64,000 nucleotides of DNA from Arenibacter algicola (lineage in GTDB: Bacteria; Bacteroidota; Bacteroidia; Flavobacteriales; Flavobacteriaceae), in the NCBI RefSeq assembly GCF_000733925.1, contig NZ_JPOO01000003.1, positions 2,914,001-2,978,000 on the forward strand, read 5' to 3'. The notes beneath the pieces are model-generated. The model did not search any database. It saw nothing but the letters and a program-made list of their open reading frames with translations, and was not told the origin of the DNA. How positions within the stretch are numbered: the first letter of the stretch is position 1; each line of letters opens with the position of its first letter. Shown here one piece after another: positions 20,401 to 31,194 of this stretch. The position numbers and the translations under genes are program-made.

Positions 20401-23400
20401 AGGATATCCTCCGTTAACGTTCAAGTTGATTTCCGCATCTGGACTAACCGTGCAATCCAGGTCTTTGGTTAAAACTGCATTGGCCGTAAGTTCTGGTTCA
20501 ATGGTGAATTGAACGGTATCTGTACATCCATTGCTATCAGTTACATGAAAGTCATAGGTGGCAGGTGTTAAGTCCACAAACGTATTGGAAGTTTGGGTAG
20601 GACCTGTATTCAAACTATAGTAATAAGGGGCCAATCCACCTGTGGCGCCTACTACAATTGTTGCTAGCCCAGTTGAGGTATAGCATAAAGTAGAGGCTGC
20701 CATGTCAATACTCGCTACTGGATTGGTAGGGGTAACAATATCAAAGGTATCTGTTACGGTACATCCACCAGCATCGGTAACACTTATGGTATAGGTTCCT
20801 AATTTGTTTAATCCGTTAAAAACATTGCTGGCCTGAGGTCCAACTATATTGGTGTCGGGTTCTGTAAGTTGATAACTATAACCTCCCCATCCATCAGTTG
20901 CAGTAATGGTTACCGATCCATCAGCGGCACAGGTCATTGGGCTCAAATTAAAAGTAAATGCCAAGGGAGCTGAAGGTTGGTTTACGGTAACGGTAGCCGT
21001 ATCGGTACAGTTAGTGGTATCGTCCGTAACGGTAATGGTGTAATCCCCGGCCAAAAGACCGCTAAAGTTTAATGGGTTGGTGTTTATTCCAGATTGTGGG
21101 GCAATGGCCGTTGGCCCAGCTACGGTAAAGCTATAATTGCCACTAAATCCGGTTATATTGTATTGTATGGCTCCATCCGCACTTCCCTGACAGGAAACGT
21201 TCTGTGTCAAAGTACCCAGCACATTTATCTTGGTAACAGGGTTCAGGGTATAGTTTTCGTCATAGGAGCATCCTTTGGCGTCGGTAATTCTGAACGTATA
21301 GGTGTCGGGATCAAGTCCTGTAAAAATTCCTGTTGCATTGGAAGCTACTGCGGCGGCCGGAGCAATAATTTCATATGTGATTGCACCGCTTCCTCCGGTT
21401 GGAGTTAAGGTGATATCCGAAGTCTCCGCTGGACAGTTGGCTGCGGTGGCACTAAAGGATATGTCTGTAGGTGGTGTCAAGGGATCAATGGTGATGGGCC
21501 TAGTGGCGGTACAACCATTGGCATCCTTCACGGTAAGTGTGTAATTCCCGTCCTTAAGACCCGTAAAGCTGTTGGCGCCAAAATTGATGCCGTCAATACT
21601 ATAGGTGTATGGAGAAGTGCCTCCAATTACGTTCTGGGCTTCCACTGTTGCATCCTGTAGACAGGTATATTCTTGGACGATTGCTGCATCGAAAGTGATT
21701 GCTGCAGGTTCTCCCACGTTGACGGAATTGGTTACTGTACATCCCTTATCATCCTGGATTGTATAGAAGTAGGTTCCCGCGACCAATCCAGAATAAGTAG
21801 TGTTGTTGCTCAGTCCTCCGCCGTCAAAATTTACTCGGTAAGGAGCCGTGCCAAAATTTGTATCGAATACGATCTCCACTATTCCGTCACTTCCTCCGTT
21901 ACAGCTTACATTGGTAACTGTTTCGGAAGCCTGTGGGTTGCTGATGGGGTCTACGGTAGTGATTGTTGTTTGTGCAATACAGCCTTCATTGTCCGTAATC
22001 TCAAACCTATAGGTTCCTGCAGTTGTAGCGGTATAACTAAAGGTGGTTATTCCTGCACCTAAGGCGGTTGAAACCCCGTATGCCGCTCCATCAACACTTA
22101 CCTTATAGCTATAGTCGGCATAGCCTCCATTGACAGTGATGTCCAATATAGCGTCTGGAGAGGCAGTACAATCCAGTTCCTTCGTCAATACACTGGAAGC
22201 GGTAAGCTGTGGCTCAATAGTAATGGTATTAGTGGTAACATTACAGCCGTAGACATCCCGTACTTCAACGGAATAGATCCCTGGCCCAAGGTTATTAAAT
22301 ACATTTCCATTTTGTGCCGGTGCGCTGTTAAGGCTATAGGTATAAGGAGCTACTCCTCCAGCTGCTGTTGCGGTAAGGCTGACACCTGTTCCAGGAACGT
22401 AACAAAGGTCCGTTGTTGCGGCCAAGGTAGCCGTAGGGTTGGCCGGTGTAGTTATATCAAAGGTATCGGTAACGGTACATCCTCCGGCATCGGTTACGCT
22501 GATAGTATAGGTGCCTGTTTGGCTAAGACCCGAAAAGACATTGCTTCCCTGCGGTCCTAGAATATTCGCATCTGGTTCGGTAACCTGATAGGTATACCCT
22601 CCCCAACCGTCTGTTGCTGTAATGGTTACCGATCCATCAGTAGTACACGTCAATGGGCTTACTGTAAAGGTAAAGGCCAATGGATCTGCAGGCTCATTTA
22701 CGGTCACAGTGGCCGTATCGGTACAATTGGTAGTATCGTCGGTAACGGTGATGGTATAATCACCTGCCAATAGACCGCTAAAGTTTAATGGGTTGGTATT
22801 TATTCCAGATTGTGGGGCAATGGCCGTTGGTCCTGTTACGGTAAAGCTGTAGTTGCCACTAAATCCGGAGACATTGTATTGTATGGCACCATCTGCACTT
22901 CCCTGACAGGATACGTTCTGGGTCAAAGTCCCCAAGGCATCTATTTTTACAACTGGGTTTATGGTATAGTTTTCGTCATAGGAGCACCCTTTGTTGTCGG
23001 TAACTCTGAAGGTATACGTATTTGGGGCAAGATTATTGAATATTCCTGTTGCATTGGTGGACACGTCGGCCGCGGGTGCAATTATTTCATAAGTTATTGC
23101 TCCACTTCCACCTATGGCTGTTAAGGTTACATTTGATGTCTCGGCCGGACAGTTGGCCGCTGTACTGTTAAAGGTAATATCTGTTGGCGGATCTAGTGCC
23201 GGTACATTTACGGGAACCGTTGCGAATGTACATCCACTCGCGTCACGCACGGTAATTGTATAATCTCCGTCAGGAAGCCCAGTGAAGGTATCCCCGGCAA
23301 CAAAATTTATTCCGTCTATACTAAATGTATATCCAGGTGTTCCCCCAGTTATATTTTGAACTTGTATGCTGGCTGTTTGTAGACAGGTATAGGGTTGTGT

Positions 23401-26400
23401 TAATACGGCATCGGCAGTAATGGCATTTGGCGCTGTCAAGGTTGCGCTACCATTGAAAGTACATCCTTTACTGTCTTGTACTACATAATTATATGTTCCA
23501 GAAGCAAGGCCGGAGTATGTGGTTTGATTACTAAGTCCTGCACCATTGAAGTTTACTTGGTATGGGGCGGTTCCAAAGTTTGGATCTATTACAATTTCAA
23601 CACTGCCGTTGGTGGCACTATCACAATTTGGATCCGTAATATTATTTGTTGCTACGGGATTGGTAATGGCGTCCACAACAACAGTGGTTTGCGCTGTACA
23701 GCCTTCACTATCTGTAATTAGGAAGGTGTAACTGCCGTCGATTGCCGTGGTATAAGTAATGGTATTACCTACAATAGCGGTACTTGCACCTCCATTTATT
23801 TGATAGCTATAGGCGGCATATCCACCATTTATGGTAATATCAATTATCGCTTCAGGAGAAGCGGAACAATCCAATTCTTTGGTAATAGCATTGGATACGG
23901 TTAGCTGTGGCTCTATGGTAATAGTATTTGTGGTAACACTACATCCATAGGCATCCCTTACCAATACTGAATAAGAATCTGGGGCAAGGTTGTTGAATAC
24001 ATTGCCATTCTGTGCTGGGGCACCGTTAAGGCTATACGTATATGGGCCAACACCACCAGCTGCAGTAGCAGTAAGGCTAACTCCCGTACCGGGAACATAA
24101 CATAGGTCTGTTGTGGCATTTAAAGTTGCAGTAGGATTTGCTGGGGCTAATATATCAAAGGTATCTGTAGCGGTACATCCACCTGCATCGGTAACGCTAA
24201 TGGTATAGGTGCCTGTTTGACTAAGACCGGAAAATACATTGCTTCCCTGAGGGCCTAAAATGCTATTATCGGGCTGTTCCAGATCATAGGAGTATCCTCC
24301 CCAGCCATTGGTTGCAGTAATGGTAACCGATCCATCGGCGCTACAAGTTAAGGGGGTTGTGCTAAAGGTAATTCCTAAGGCGGTTGCCGGTTCACTTACA
24401 GTAATCGTGTTGGTATCGGTGCAGTTGGTGGTTTCATCGGTAACTACTATGGTATAATCACCAGCTACCAGACCGGTTAAATTAATTGTGTTGGCAGACT
24501 GTCCAGTTATGGCGGTTGCGCCGTTAACAGTATAGCTATAGGTAGTGCTAAAATCGTTTATTTCAAAGTCTATGGCTCCATCGGCATTTCCTATACAACT
24601 CACGTTGTTGACCAAAGTACCAACAACCTGGATTGGATCAACTGGAGTAATGGTGTAGGTTTCGTCATAGGAACAACCCTTGCTATCGGTAACCCTAAAG
24701 GTGTAGGTGTCCGGATCAAGGTTGTTAAAGGTTGCCGTTTTACCAGCTATGGAATTGGATGCAATGGCCGAAGGGGCAATAATTTCTATGGTCAAGGGAT
24801 CAATTCCGTTAACAGCCGTTACCGTTACATTGGATGTTTGTGTAGGACAGTTTGGCGCTGTAGAGGTAAAGGTAAGATCCGTTGGCTCATCAAGCGGGCC
24901 AATTACAACGGAATTTGTAACAAAAGTACAAAGCGTTGCGTCCCTAATCGTAATACTATAGCTTCCACTTGTAAGATTGGAAAAAGTTTCCGCACCAGGG
25001 CCTGAAACAAAGTTTACCCCATCAATACTATAAGAATATGGTGCCGTTCCTCCTGCAACATTTTGTGCCTCTATAATACCGTCCTGTAGACAGGTATAAT
25101 CCTGTATTAAGGCGGCATCACCTGATACGCCGTCTGCGGGACCACCTATGGTGAAATCTTGTATGAAATCGCAACTTGCCCCTCCTTTGGATTGAGTTAG
25201 GATTACGGTGTAATTACCTTGTGGCAGTCCAGTAAAGGTTCCAGAGGAATTGATTACGTCATCAGTGTCGGGATCTGGGTAGATTAAGGTATACTCAACC
25301 TTATAGCCGTTGGTATTAGTCATATTATAAACTATACTACCGTCTTCAGCTCCGAAGCAACTTTCATCAGTGACCGAGGTGGTGAATTCCACTGCCGGAA
25401 CCAAATTTATGGTAACGGTGTTGGAAAAGGAATAGCAATTATTCCGATCTACTACCACAAAGGTATAATCTCCTGGGTCTAGAATATCGAATATTTGGCT
25501 AGTTTGAAAGTTACCAGGGGGTATTGAGGTTACATTTGGATAAGAGGTAACAGTATTGCCACCTTCATCCACGTAAGACCAAATGGCATAGGTATGAGGT
25601 GTTTTTCCACCACTGGAATCCATAAGGATGTTGCCTTCCTTACAACTAATATGTTGTGAAATCCTTGCTGTTAAGTCCAAGTCGGCCTCGCTGAGAACAG
25701 TGACCTTTTCCTCCAGGAAACAACCATCATCGGTGCTTACACGGATTATATAGTTGCCAGCATTTAAATTTTGAAAAGTATAGTTATTATCTGGTTGGGC
25801 TGTTTCGTTGTCCAACAGTGTACCATTTCCACCGTTACTACCGTCATCTATTCTAATCTCATATTCGTAATTGGCCTCAACATTCATTGCTTGAATGTTT
25901 ATACTTCCCAAGGTGCTACATGTGGCTGCAGTTGTTGTAATGTTGAGTTGGAAATTTCGATTTCTAATTCCAATATCCGGGGTGGTAAATTCGCAGGAGC
26001 CATCTATAGGTTCACCGGTTGTATTATCCAATTGTGTAATGCCCACTCTGTAGGCACCATTGGTACTAATATCAAAGCTTGGGCCATTATTGTCGCTATA
26101 AGGCACTACAATGGTGCCGTTGGCAACATCATAAAGTTGATAGCCGTAACCCAAACCTAGATTTGTAATGGTAATATTTCCCGGGGTATTACAAATAATA
26201 TCGTTGGCATTGTACTGTATATCCAAATTGTTCTGGAAGACGTTGAAATAAAAACGGCTAAAACAACCATTTTGGTAATTGACAACCAAACGGAATTTAC
26301 CGGCACTATTTGCTGTAAAACTTGGGCCGATAGACACTTGGTTCCAGGTACAGGTGGCATTTTTATTGCCACAATCGTCCCCTGAATCAGTACAACTTCC

Positions 26401-28494
26401 TTCTACCAACTGCTCCCAAACCATACTTTGGGCATCGGCAATATTGACCTGTATTAGTTGGGTGTCATTTACCCCACACAGGAAAATCTTTGGTAAGGGA
26501 CTTCCATCTACGGAACAGCTTACAATTTCCCCCTGTACATCGTTGGTAGGATCGGCATCATTGTTACTGTTATTGAAAAAATCAACAATAGGGTTTGTTT
26601 GTGTGGCACCAAAACGTTCCACAACCAATATTTCTTTAAATCCCTTACAGGGATCGGCAACAATTTTATCTACGATATAGGTGCCTATGGCGCTAACCAC
26701 GAAAGTACTCGGATCGTTATCGGAATCGCCATCGGTTATTAGGGTATCGGCGGCATCCAATTCTTGGTTTCCGTTTTCATCCTTATACCATATATAATCA
26801 TCAAAACCATCACCGGCATCCAATAATGCTTGATCTCCACATAGTTTTACTGTTCTGATAAAGTTACAATCTGCCAAATCGTCCAAAAGAAAGTTGGTGG
26901 CACCTGGTATAACGAATCCACAATTATCGAAGTCGGTTACACTAGGGTCATCACTAATTTGGTTGCTGTTTAGCACTCCACGATAAGTAGAATAAGCCAG
27001 GTTTTGAATAAGATCGGAACAGGCATCCACAAAATCGAAGCAGTTTTCAGCCACTTTGACTCTCATGCGTATGGCGTAACTGGGATCATTTTTTTCAACT
27101 AATGCATTGGGAATACTAAACAGGACGGTCCTACTAGGCTCGTCATAGGTGTAGGTAACTCCTGCCGGTAAGGTAAAATTGGATTCGTCCAAGGTCACAT
27201 TAACGGGAAGTATATCTTTGATGGTATAGCTGTCTCCATCATCATTTCCAACGTTTTGGAATGTTAACACATAATCCAAGGTCTGTCCCAGATTTACTCC
27301 TTGTCCGGTAATATCATTGCCGGCAATATCTTCAACTGTTTTGGTTAAATTAATGATGGGTTCAATAATTTCAACATCAAAGGAGGTAAAGAAAATATCG
27401 TATTTATCCTGTGAGGAACTTGCCCTCAATGTTGCCCCTGTTTCACTGTTGGGGATAACACCATTTAAGGGGTTGTTGATATTAAAAAAGTCAACATCCC
27501 AGCCCAAAGTATTTATGGAGTTTGGGTTCCTGTCCATGACAATGGCATTGGCACGGGTAATATTGCTGTTAAAGAAGTTATTGGTCGGGTTTACCGTATT
27601 TCCTAAAGCTGTGTATGTAAGGTTAGAGTTGGCCTTAATGGAAAGTCCGTCACCGCCAATTCTGTTATCCCCTTCCAAAGTACCCACCCCAAGCTGAGCA
27701 ATAACTGGAAATGGAGCGGGAAGGGTTGTAAAACCGTTTACAGGAATGTCTACGGTTTGTCCAGATTTGATGCCTGCGTAACCGTCAAAAGTGGTGATAT
27801 ATTTTCCTGGTAAATTAGGGTCTTCATAGACTACGACCATTTTCCATCCTCCGGAAACACCTCCGGAAATACTGCTTCCTGAACTTGCCCTTATGTTGGC
27901 GGCAAAATATTCCCCATTGGGGTCGGCCATTCCGGCAACGATGGAAGTAACATCCTTATAACAGGCGTATGGGCTGTAATAGCCAAAATCGGCGTCTCCT
28001 GCACCGTCGAATAATATTTCATCTGCCGTTAAGTCTTGATAAGTACCTCCTGGAATCTTAAATTTAAGTTGGTCGAAACCTGTTCTGTTACTTGCGCTGA
28101 ATACTGCCGACCAGTAAAGTCCGGCATAACGTACTATGGCGCAATCGGGGTTGGGAACGGTTAAAATTGCACTACTGGAACTAAATGTTGAGGCATCGCC
28201 GTCGATATCGATATACTGCATATCCAGGTCGTCGTTGTATTCCGAAGAGCTACCTGTGTCATTATAAGGATCGTTTGGACCCACTGCCGGCACCCAGACT
28301 CTATTGTTACCTTTTCCCTGCCAATAACCATCAGCCTGTCTGTTGACGATATTGTTGGCTATAAACGTTATATCACCACGGAGTTCATTTTCATAACGAA
28401 CATCAAAGTTGTTTTTTACTTGAGAATAGGCAGAGAAGAAGCCTAATAGTAAAAAACAGGTCAGCAGTAATTTTTTAGTATTTTTTGATCCCAT
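11440..28494 (-). CDS. sprB: Giant SprB-like gliding adhesin with T9SS sorting domain
   Basis: 5684 residues. Signal peptide ([17 protein letters not shown]); a unique N-terminal region to about 380; a DUF11-like domain at about 385-500 ([20 protein letters not shown]); an acidic Asp-rich segment near 550-640; then from about 830 to 5540 dozens of SprB-type repeats of roughly 80-95 residues. Typical repeat markers are [11 protein letters not shown], GGYxxYxYxxxG, GLxxGxYxxxVxDxxGC and IxEP. The last 95 residues are a gliding-motility-associated (type B) sorting domain: [43 protein letters not shown]. johnsoniae SprB (about 6500 residues) is a mobile cell-surface adhesin moved by the gliding motor. 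Higher-order repeats of 566-572 and 600 residues occur, two copies being almost identical. Start ATG 28494, followed by the signal peptide. Confidence 0.92.
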   Translation of the reverse strand: MGSKNTKKLLLTCFLLLGFFSAYSQVKNNFDVRYENELRGDITFIANNIVNRQADGYWQGKGNNRVWVPAVGPNDPYNDTGSSSEYNDDLDMQYIDIDGDASTFSSSSAILTVPNPDCAIVRYAGLYWSAVFSASNRTGFDQLKFKIPGGTYQDLTADEILFDGAGDADFGYYSPYACYKDVTSIVAGMADPNGEYFAANIRASSGSSISGGVSGGWKMVVVYEDPNLPGKYITTFDGYAGIKSGQTVDIPVNGFTTLPAPFPVIAQLGVGTLEGDNRIGGDGLSIKANSNLTYTALGNTVNPTNNFFNSNITRANAIVMDRNPNSINTLGWDVDFFNINNPLNGVIPNSETGATLRASSSQDKYDIFFTSFDVEIIEPIINLTKTVEDIAGNDITGQGVNLGQTLDYVLTFQNVGNDDGDSYTIKDILPVNVTLDESNFTLPAGVTYTYDEPSRTVLFSIPNALVEKNDPSYAIRMRVKVAENCFDFVDACSDLIQNLAYSTYRGVLNSNQISDDPSVTDFDNCGFVIPGATNFLLDDLADCNFIRTVKLCGDQALLDAGDGFDDYIWYKDENGNQELDAADTLITDGDSDNDPSTFVVSAIGTYIVDKIVADPCKGFKEILVVERFGATQTNPIVDFFNNSNNDADPTNDVQGEIVSCSVDGSPLPKIFLCGVNDTQLIQVNIADAQSMVWEQLVEGSCTDSGDDCGNKNATCTWNQVSIGPSFTANSAGKFRLVVNYQNGCFSRFYFNVFQNNLDIQYNANDIICNTPGNITITNLGLGYGYQLYDVANGTIVVPYSDNNGPSFDISTNGAYRVGITQLDNTTGEPIDGSCEFTTPDIGIRNRNFQLNITTTAATCSTLGSINIQAMNVEANYEYEIRIDDGSNGGNGTLLDNETAQPDNNYTFQNLNAGNYIIRVSTDDGCFLEEKVTVLSEADLDLTARISQHISCKEGNILMDSSGGKTPHTYAIWSYVDEGGNTVTSYPNVTSIPPGNFQTSQIFDILDPGDYTFVVVDRNNCYSFSNTVTINLVPAVEFTTSVTDESCFGAEDGSIVYNMTNTNGYKVEYTLIYPDPDTDDVINSSGTFTGLPQGNYTVILTQSKGGASCDFIQDFTIGGPADGVSGDAALIQDYTCLQDGIIEAQNVAGGTAPYSYSIDGVNFVSGPGAETFSNLTSGSYSITIRDATLCTFVTNSVVIGPLDEPTDLTFTSTAPNCPTQTSNVTVTAVNGIDPLTIEIIAPSAIASNSIAGKTATFNNLDPDTYTFRVTDSKGCSYDETYTITPVDPIQVVGTLVNNVSCIGNADGAIDFEINDFSTTYSYTVNGATAITGQSANTINLTGLVAGDYTIVVTDETTNCTDTNTITVSEPATALGITFSTTPLTCSADGSVTITATNGWGGYSYDLEQPDNSILGPQGSNVFSGLSQTGTYTISVTDAGGCTATDTFDILAPANPTATLNATTDLCYVPGTGVSLTATAAGGVGPYTYSLNGAPAQNGNVFNNLAPDSYSVLVRDAYGCSVTTNTITIEPQLTVSNAITKELDCSASPEAIIDITINGGYAAYSYQINGGASTAIVGNTITYTTAIDGSYTFLITDSEGCTAQTTVVVDAITNPVATNNITDPNCDSATNGSVEIVIDPNFGTAPYQVNFNGAGLSNQTTYSGLASGTYNYVVQDSKGCTFNGSATLTAPNAITADAVLTQPYTCLQTASIQVQNITGGTPGYTFSIDGINFVAGDTFTGLPDGDYTITVRDASGCTFATVPVNVPALDPPTDITFNSTAANCPAETSNVTLTAIGGSGAITYEIIAPAADVSTNATGIFNNLAPNTYTFRVTDNKGCSYDENYTINPVVKIDALGTLTQNVSCQGSADGAIQYNVSGFSGNYSFTVTGPTAIAPQSGINTNPLNFSGLLAGDYTITVTDDTTNCTDTATVTVNEPADPLAFTFTVSPLTCTTDGSVTITATDGWGGYTYQVTEPDANILGPQGSNVFSGLSQTGTYTISVTDAGGCTVTDTFDITTPANPTATLAATTDLCYVPGTGVSLTATAAGGVAPYTYSLNSAPAQNGNVFNNLGPGIYSVEVRDVYGCNVTTNTITIEPQLTASSVLTKELDCTASPDAILDITVNGGYADYSYKVSVDGAAYGVSTALGAGITTFSYTATTAGTYRFEITDNEGCIAQTTITTVDPISNPQASETVTNVSCNGGSDGIVEIVFDTNFGTAPYRVNFDGGGLSNNTTYSGLVAGTYFYTIQDDKGCTVTNSVNVGEPAAITFDAAIVQEYTCLQDATVEAQNVIGGTSPYTYSIDGINFGANSFTGLKDGNYTLTVKDANGCTATRPITIDPLTPPTDISFSATAANCPAETSDITLTPTGGSGAITYEIIAPAAAVASNATGIFTGLDPDTYTFRITDAKGCSYDENYTLNPVTKINVLGTLTQNVSCQGSADGAIQYNITGFSGNYSFTVAGPTAIAPQSGINTNPLNFSGLLAGDYTITVTDDTTNCTDTATVTVNQPSAPLAFTFNLSPMTCAADGSVTITATDGWGGYSYQLTEPDTNIVGPQASNVFNGLNKLGTYTISVTDAGGCTVTDTFDIVTPTNPVASIDMAASTLCYTSTGLATIVVGATGGLAPYYYSLNTGPTQTSNTFVDLTPATYDFHVTDSNGCTDTVQFTIEPELTANAVLTKDLDCTVSPDAEINLNVNGGYPAYTYEVAFNGGAYAPYAGAFPYTTSNAGTYRFRITDSQGCVAQSNTVTVTAADTPVITSVTPTHVLCYGDNSGSLDITVDTAVGIAPYTITIVETGSGTNYGSQTTGLPAGNYEITLTDDKGCFVTATETITEPTAINPNVSHTNLSCSASTNVMGTITVDANGGTSTYIYEINNNDYSFTDTYDTSSGTNDHTFTGLNFGDYTVRVIDNNGCESISTVTITTGPDVLITTSPVAGCAPGSGEMLVEAAASNGTLGTGTFYFAIYPASNWFAGNPEWYLQDGGIGSPPYTHNFTGLTPGVTYTFIVYDSDTGCEYIQEATVPVDTNSSLTSTIDATTNISCFGAVDGSVDFTYSGYGGTQVNYEIYTQTTNNATGITGSSSVLIAGTSQSRTLSGLAPGEYYILFEEVNGPNAGCVNASDSFVIEQSPALLEITATSTNDNCEPNAGTITANARYGKAPYQFQLELASAGAPTIGTWTGTNTSGFFNAEAEDYIVYVKDANDCIRFVAVTIAEDPSPVISLLVPDQCATTEGNFTIQVTLDTPGVQPYFLSLDGGAFQAVTFTGAPGTFNFTNLSSGNHTVVIRDANGCGNSESIEIYTPTSLSAEVVVTPSCNALLQDDGEIKVNAYGGTLFNYRYELRDTSDNIIRPKQLSSTFTGLTPGTYRAYVYDNLATGCDAFIDITLDVPTAVVAAIGEKKDISCNGASDGSIVVNLDPSMDNPPYTFQLFDSTGTIPVTLLPQASNVFTGLDQGDYIIRIRSARFCKMDIPFTINEPSALVANATATDFACAADNSVAQAVITADIPTTGTAPYMYSIDGINFFTTNTFNINDTGAVQNFTVTVRDANGCTDTDTVTINPLPTITAVTVGQQTAITCNNDEVARVTVTGGSGDFTFELLPTGSAPTQSLVSQTADFSLTAPGDYTFRVTDNVTGCYFTTAPYTVAPYDLIEVVATALTPVTCYGDSDGELQIQVNNYLGNYDYQVFDSSGASVTAVISSDTSTNPRTISGLPAGNFYVVLTATSTPFCDDTSNTVTIVSPAADLDLTVTNNINANCNIGAQVTVTASGGNGGYTYAFVQDGAVVNPGDYTASASAILDPATNLNWDVWVKDAMDCTYMIDVVIAEDPMPTVSLPAYADDQCTSNGTSYTFTATGTGVAPIKYSIGNGFQSSGTFTVSAPGTYTVTVRDANGCTVTDTIDILPPLGAAAVATAQPSCIANDGVITITASGGAGAGNYEYDLLNSIGNSLTGGARQASNVFNVLAPGNYTAIVYDTSGSGCDAQVPVFLETPTPVVFTYTYEDVSCNGGADGSIQVILDASNDNPPYTFTINDGTNPPTTQNNNLFTGLTAGNYDITVTSDRGCFTMQTVTIGEPNALDAAITNVTDFACNMNNAVQSASIEVTITAGTGTPAYSYSVNGGAFIPTGGDVFTYTVTTAGNYDIIVKDSNGCTFTIPTQTINPLPTITDVTVGQQTAITCNNDEVARVTVTGGSGDFTFELLPTGSAPTQSLVSQTADFSLTAPGDYTFRVTDNVTGCYFTTAPYTVAPYDLIEVVATALTPVTCYGDSDGELQIQVNNYLGNYDYQVFDSSGASVTAVISSDTSTNPRTISGLPAGNFYVVLTATSTPFCDDTSNTVTIVSPAADLDLTVTNNINANCNIGAQVTVTASGGNGGYTYAFVQDGAVVNPGDYTASASAILDPATNLNWDVWVKDAMDCTYMIDVVIAEDPMPTVSLPAYADDQCTSNGTSYTFTATGTGVAPIKYSIGNGFQSSGTFTVSAPGTYTVTVRDANGCTVTDTIDILPPLGAAAVATAQPSCIANDGVITITASGGAGAGNYEYDLLNSIGNSLTGGARQASNVFNVLAPGNYTAIVYDTSGSGCDAQVPVFLETPTPVVFTYTYEDVSCNGGADGSIQVILDASNDNPPYTFTINDGTNPPTTQNNNLFTGLTAGNYDITVTSDRGCFTMQTITIGEPTIVDVTATATTFACNANNQASQAVITAVGTGGTAPYTYSINGVNFFTSNTFNISDNGSDRVITVTIKDDNGCTDVTTVNISALNKFSATLAQDAAISCAGPEEVTITVNDNGNAANVYNYQLLPVGNTNATQTGTPTYNSATFNLTAVGSYTFRVTDTTTGCYVDTATYTIAPYDLIKVTATAITPVTCFGDNNGALQINVSGYSGPYNYTVYTSAGVATAITGSANTSTNPLTISGLTGGNYYVRVTETNVPLCFENSNTVRIISPDRALTANVDPIANVTCSNDAGEIIVDPSGGYGPYDIVLTNTTTSQVYNATDVNVMVFGNLSAGNYTVQITDANGCILNDTETLVQPAPITADITPLSTTLDCYGDSDGALTAINMAGGEGIYQYQLNVYDATGSNIVYTSGGQVSPIFNNLKSGIYTITVSDGWGCDVETVQATIIDPTEVYASLIRTSPLTCLNDAELLLTAYGGTGPYEYSEDGINYFPMSGGDTHSFTVTAGTYRYYVKDSFGCSSILSNQIKEDVIEPLTVSMDTSAAVINCNGDNTAILIAKADGGLGNYRYILFTDAALTNSIAGPQTSGQFGNLTVGSYWVRVTSDDCVVVSNENRIIEPTPLVVDDSFTNVSCNGANDGSITVSLSGGSGGYQYAISPNLDKFDTVNTFTNLAPGNYTVIAQDINGCFEQLRYTIIEPAIITAVPTTTPEICIGSEDGTISLIISGGTAPYRTSINSTTDSDFVLDRTLFTNLAAGTYAIFVKDAQDCMINMAVTIDPGVNLNAIATPIYECTGNIPNNSIDLVLEDPNVAPDVMYALDSTDPNDMVLEPNFTNIAPGAHYIAIAHANGCVLTIDFEIENFEPLVLTLAPGNINEISAVATGGQQEYTFYFNDKDNGTDNTHYITETKTHIVRVVDENGCEAIAEIFMEFIDIEIPNFFTPDGDGQNDFWRPRNQEGFPKILTIIFDRYGREVYRMGLNDQGWDGLYHNTELPTGDYWYVIKLKGEEDDREFVGHFTLYR
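14490..15996 (-). repeat. sprB long repeat, copy B (residues about 4167-4668)
   Basis: About 1507 bp, repeated at exactly +1800 bp (16290-17796). By line-by-line reading the only differences are at 14505, 14581 and 14584. Bases 14586-15996 (1411 bp) are identical to the other copy. Two hand-counted 60-bp lines are 55% and 57% GC, against 45% and 50% in two lines of sprB outside the block. Confidence 0.95.
16290..17796 (-). repeat. sprB long repeat, copy A (residues about 3567-4068)
   Basis: Partner of 14490-15996 in direct orientation. Identity stops sharply at 17796/15996, where both copies read CTGTTG and then diverge, and at the other end near the TTCACCGATGG motif. The 600-codon offset keeps the reading frame. 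The unit contains about five SprB repeats. Confidence 0.95.
20738..25110 (-). repeat. Diverged higher-order repeats in sprB (three units)
   Basis: The same ordered series of SprB repeats occurs three times, with matching points at 20738, 22454 and 24152. The spacings of 1716 and 1698 bp are both multiples of three. Units share phrases such as [19 protein letters not shown] and [15 protein letters not shown], but with many silent and replacement differences, so they are older than the 1800-bp pair. Confidence 0.85.
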
Positions 28495-29100
28495 TAGGTA
28501 AATTAGTTTGGTATGGCATACATTATTAAGTGATTTGGGTCGCTTATAATGTTTACTTGGAAGGTTGGGTTTTTGTGAACTTTACCGAGAATTGTTAAAA
28601 ACATTCTTGATAAGTTTCCAAAAACCGAACATTCATAACAAATATTAACCTTAATAGTGAGCTGTGGAATTTAATGTTGTAGGGGTGTTCTAATATGTTG
28701 TGAAATGCTTTTATTGTATGGTTAGGCATTTTTTTAAAAGCAGCTTGTAAGAATTTAATTTTGAAGGAACTATGTATTATTGCTAGTTAAACCCTTGCTT
28801 AGTTGGAATAAAATAGGACCTTTTAGATACAGGAGTATAGAACAGAGATGATAGATTTACCTTAAAGGAAAATATTTTTAATAATCAATTTGTTGTCAAA
28901 GGCAAAACCTAATATCAATATTTTCACCTGAATGGGATTGCCCAGGATGATGTTGTTGTAAATGATGAATGTCGGAATTTAATATCTCTTTGCCATATTG
29001 ATCACAACGGTATTTCGATTATCAAACTTGCAATCTTAAGTTTAGGATTATATACACTTGAATAGATTGGTTATTCCATTTTTTAAATTGACCCACCCGA
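28495..29100 (-). other. Long spacer between sprD and sprB
   Basis: 606 bp without a coding frame. It carries the conserved upstream element at 28637-28720. No terminator of the stem plus T-run type was found for sprD, so read-through into sprB is possible in addition to a sprB-specific promoter. Confidence 0.6.
28637..28720 (-). promoter_or_regulatory. Shared spr upstream element, sprB copy
   Basis: Plus-strand pattern: AACAAATAT, 19 bp, then TGGAATTTAATGTTGTA... TGTTGTGAAA... ATTGTATG. The same arrangement occurs upstream of sprC (33564-33648). Over the 58-column core I count 46 identities and two one-base gaps. In the sense of transcription the AACAAATAT end reads ATATTTGTT, near a -7-like position, with the conserved block upstream of it. 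The sprB ATG is about 145 bp further on. Confidence 0.6.
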
Positions 29101-31188
29101 TCATGTCATTTGATTTGGCGTTACCCGCATGATCCACATTTTATCGTTGTAAGTATCGTTGATCTTGGAATAATAGGAAACCAAGGCATTGTTCCAGGAT
29201 TCGTGCCTCTTAAGATATACATATCTATAGTTATTTTCAGGGTTAATGAAATAACTGGCACTTAGTCCTTGTGCATTTAACATTTTTACAAATCTATTGG
29301 CATTGTTGGCACTGGCGAATACATTGGCAATAATATAATATCCGGTTCCAAGACCATTTATTTTGTACACTTTGGCCGTAGGATCATTGGAGGTTACATT
29401 GTCTTTAACCACAACATTTTTCTGAAGTTTGTCCAAAGCATATTGTGATGATTTTTCCTTGATTTTGTTTACGTTTTGTACATAAGCCCTATCAGCGTCC
29501 GTATAACGGGTGTTGTCCACATTCATAATCCACATATCCTTGGAATAGGTTCCATTGATGTTGGATTTATGTGCGGCCAATGCCTCCTGCCATGTATCAT
29601 ACCTTTCTAGGTATACATATTTAAGTCCATTGTTGGAATTTTCGAAATAGTCTGCCCTTACTCCATCATTGGCAAGTTCCGTTACAAACTTATTAAGATA
29701 TTTTTCGCCCTTATAGACATTGGCTACAACATAGTAACCGTCGGCTACCCCGTCCAAATTTCTAAATTTTCTACTCTTAATATTGTTTTGTTGTGCTACC
29801 CTTGTAAACTCATCTTGTTCAGCTTCTTCAGCCTCTGCTTTGGGAGTGATTTTGGTTTCAACTGTTCTTGTCGCTATAGCATCCTTGGTTTTGTCCACAG
29901 GTTTTATAACGTTTGGTTTATTTTCTTTTGGATCGGGCTTGGAATTATTCACCAGACCCCCGTTTTCATTGTTAACGAGATACATTTTTTTGGCTTTTTC
30001 CTCAATGTCCGGACGCTTGCCCTGCGTTTCTTCGCGGACCATTCTCATTACCATTTCAAATCTGCGTTCCAAATCTTTTTGACGGTTGGTTTCCGATGAA
30101 TCCTGACGGAACATTAACTCGGCCAATATTGCATCATTTTCTGCCAATGCCTTCTTCAGTTTTTCAATTTCCAGTTGTTGTGCAGTAAGGGTATCTTCCT
30201 GTTCTTCTTCATTTTCTGCCAATTCCTCGTAACCTTCTTCCAACATTACACGATCTTCTGTAAGGTTTGGGGTTATGGAGTAGGCAAAGGATATTTCATG
30301 TGTTAATCCAAAATTGTCAAAATTGTTGGACATACCTTTTTCCATAGTATAGCCTAAAGAGATCCGGCGGTTTATGTTAAAACCTATACCTGCGGAGGCA
30401 CCATAGAAACTATCATAACCACCTTGTAACCAACCCAGTTTTGGCAGGTCCAGGATAAGGCTTCCACCCAGCACTACCTCTTCATTCCCAATTTTTCTAA
30501 CCCTGGCCAAAGGCATTAAACGACCTGCTTCAAAAATGCCGGCACCGTTTTCAAACTGATGGGTATATTGTAAATGTCCTGAGAAGGTTTTATCTCCAAA
30601 TTCCGTTATTGTTTCACTGCTCTTAAGGTTGTAATCAAATAGGTTTTCTGCGAAAACACCAAAATCAAACTTGCCATAAGAAATATTGAATCCCGGTTGA
30701 AAGGACAAAAGGTTGGAATCCTGTAACCCGTTTAGGGCTGGATCATTGGGATCCAAAGCATTGGCGCGGTTTCTATCAAATCCACTGTTGTAATAAGCTA
30801 GATTTGCTCCAAAAGTAAAATTACTCTTGTCGCTTAATTTAATGCCATATGCATAGTTGGCCATAACGCCGTAGTTGGATATTAATCCCTCCCTTTGTGT
30901 ATATAGGCTAAGTCCCAAACCGCTACGGTCATTAACACGACCACTGTAACTAAGGAAATAGTCTTGGTTGTTATCATTGAAAGATACCGATTGGTTTCTG
31001 TGTAATAGATTTATATAGGACTTGTCTTCCCTTACCGTAGAAAATGTGGGGTTAATAAGAAACCTATTGAATTTTAAGAGGTTCTGTGAGGGAACATCGT
31101 AAGAAACAAACGGACTTTCCTCTTGCCCCGTAACCTTGGAAAGACAGAGTAATAAAAAGATTATATATAAATAGTTTTTCTTGAACAT
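29101..31188 (-). CDS. sprD: SprD-like: PorP/SprF domain fused to SPOR-like repeats
   Basis: 695 residues. After a signal peptide (LYIIFLLLCLSKVTGQ), residues about 20-305 form a PorP/SprF-type barrel (LLKFNRFLINPTFS, GLGLSLYTQREG, GFNINRRISLGYTMEKG). Residues about 320-395 are acidic and coiled-coil-like (LEIEKLKKALAENDAILAEL). A Pro/Lys linker follows, then two SPOR-like copies of about 85 residues (about 478-570 and 605-690), each starting GxGYYxxANVxxxxxxxxxF and ending in KMWIMRV or DMWIMNV. SPOR folds can bind peptidoglycan glycan strands, which would tether an outer-membrane barrel to the wall; that is inference. The gene starts 6 bp after sprC and matches the sprD position. Confidence 0.75.
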   Translation of the reverse strand: MFKKNYLYIIFLLLCLSKVTGQEESPFVSYDVPSQNLLKFNRFLINPTFSTVREDKSYINLLHRNQSVSFNDNNQDYFLSYSGRVNDRSGLGLSLYTQREGLISNYGVMANYAYGIKLSDKSNFTFGANLAYYNSGFDRNRANALDPNDPALNGLQDSNLLSFQPGFNISYGKFDFGVFAENLFDYNLKSSETITEFGDKTFSGHLQYTHQFENGAGIFEAGRLMPLARVRKIGNEEVVLGGSLILDLPKLGWLQGGYDSFYGASAGIGFNINRRISLGYTMEKGMSNNFDNFGLTHEISFAYSITPNLTEDRVMLEEGYEELAENEEEQEDTLTAQQLEIEKLKKALAENDAILAELMFRQDSSETNRQKDLERRFEMVMRMVREETQGKRPDIEEKAKKMYLVNNENGGLVNNSKPDPKENKPNVIKPVDKTKDAIATRTVETKITPKAEAEEAEQDEFTRVAQQNNIKSRKFRNLDGVADGYYVVANVYKGEKYLNKFVTELANDGVRADYFENSNNGLKYVYLERYDTWQEALAAHKSNINGTYSKDMWIMNVDNTRYTDADRAYVQNVNKIKEKSSQYALDKLQKNVVVKDNVTSNDPTAKVYKINGLGTGYYIIANVFASANNANRFVKMLNAQGLSASYFINPENNYRYVYLKRHESWNNALVSYYSKINDTYNDKMWIMRVTPNQMT

Positions 31189-31194
31189 GGTGCA

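Noticed and set aside
11638..27697. Many plus-strand frames opposite sprB
   Set aside because: They mirror the low-complexity repeats of sprB, recur with its repeat period and lack any family motif.
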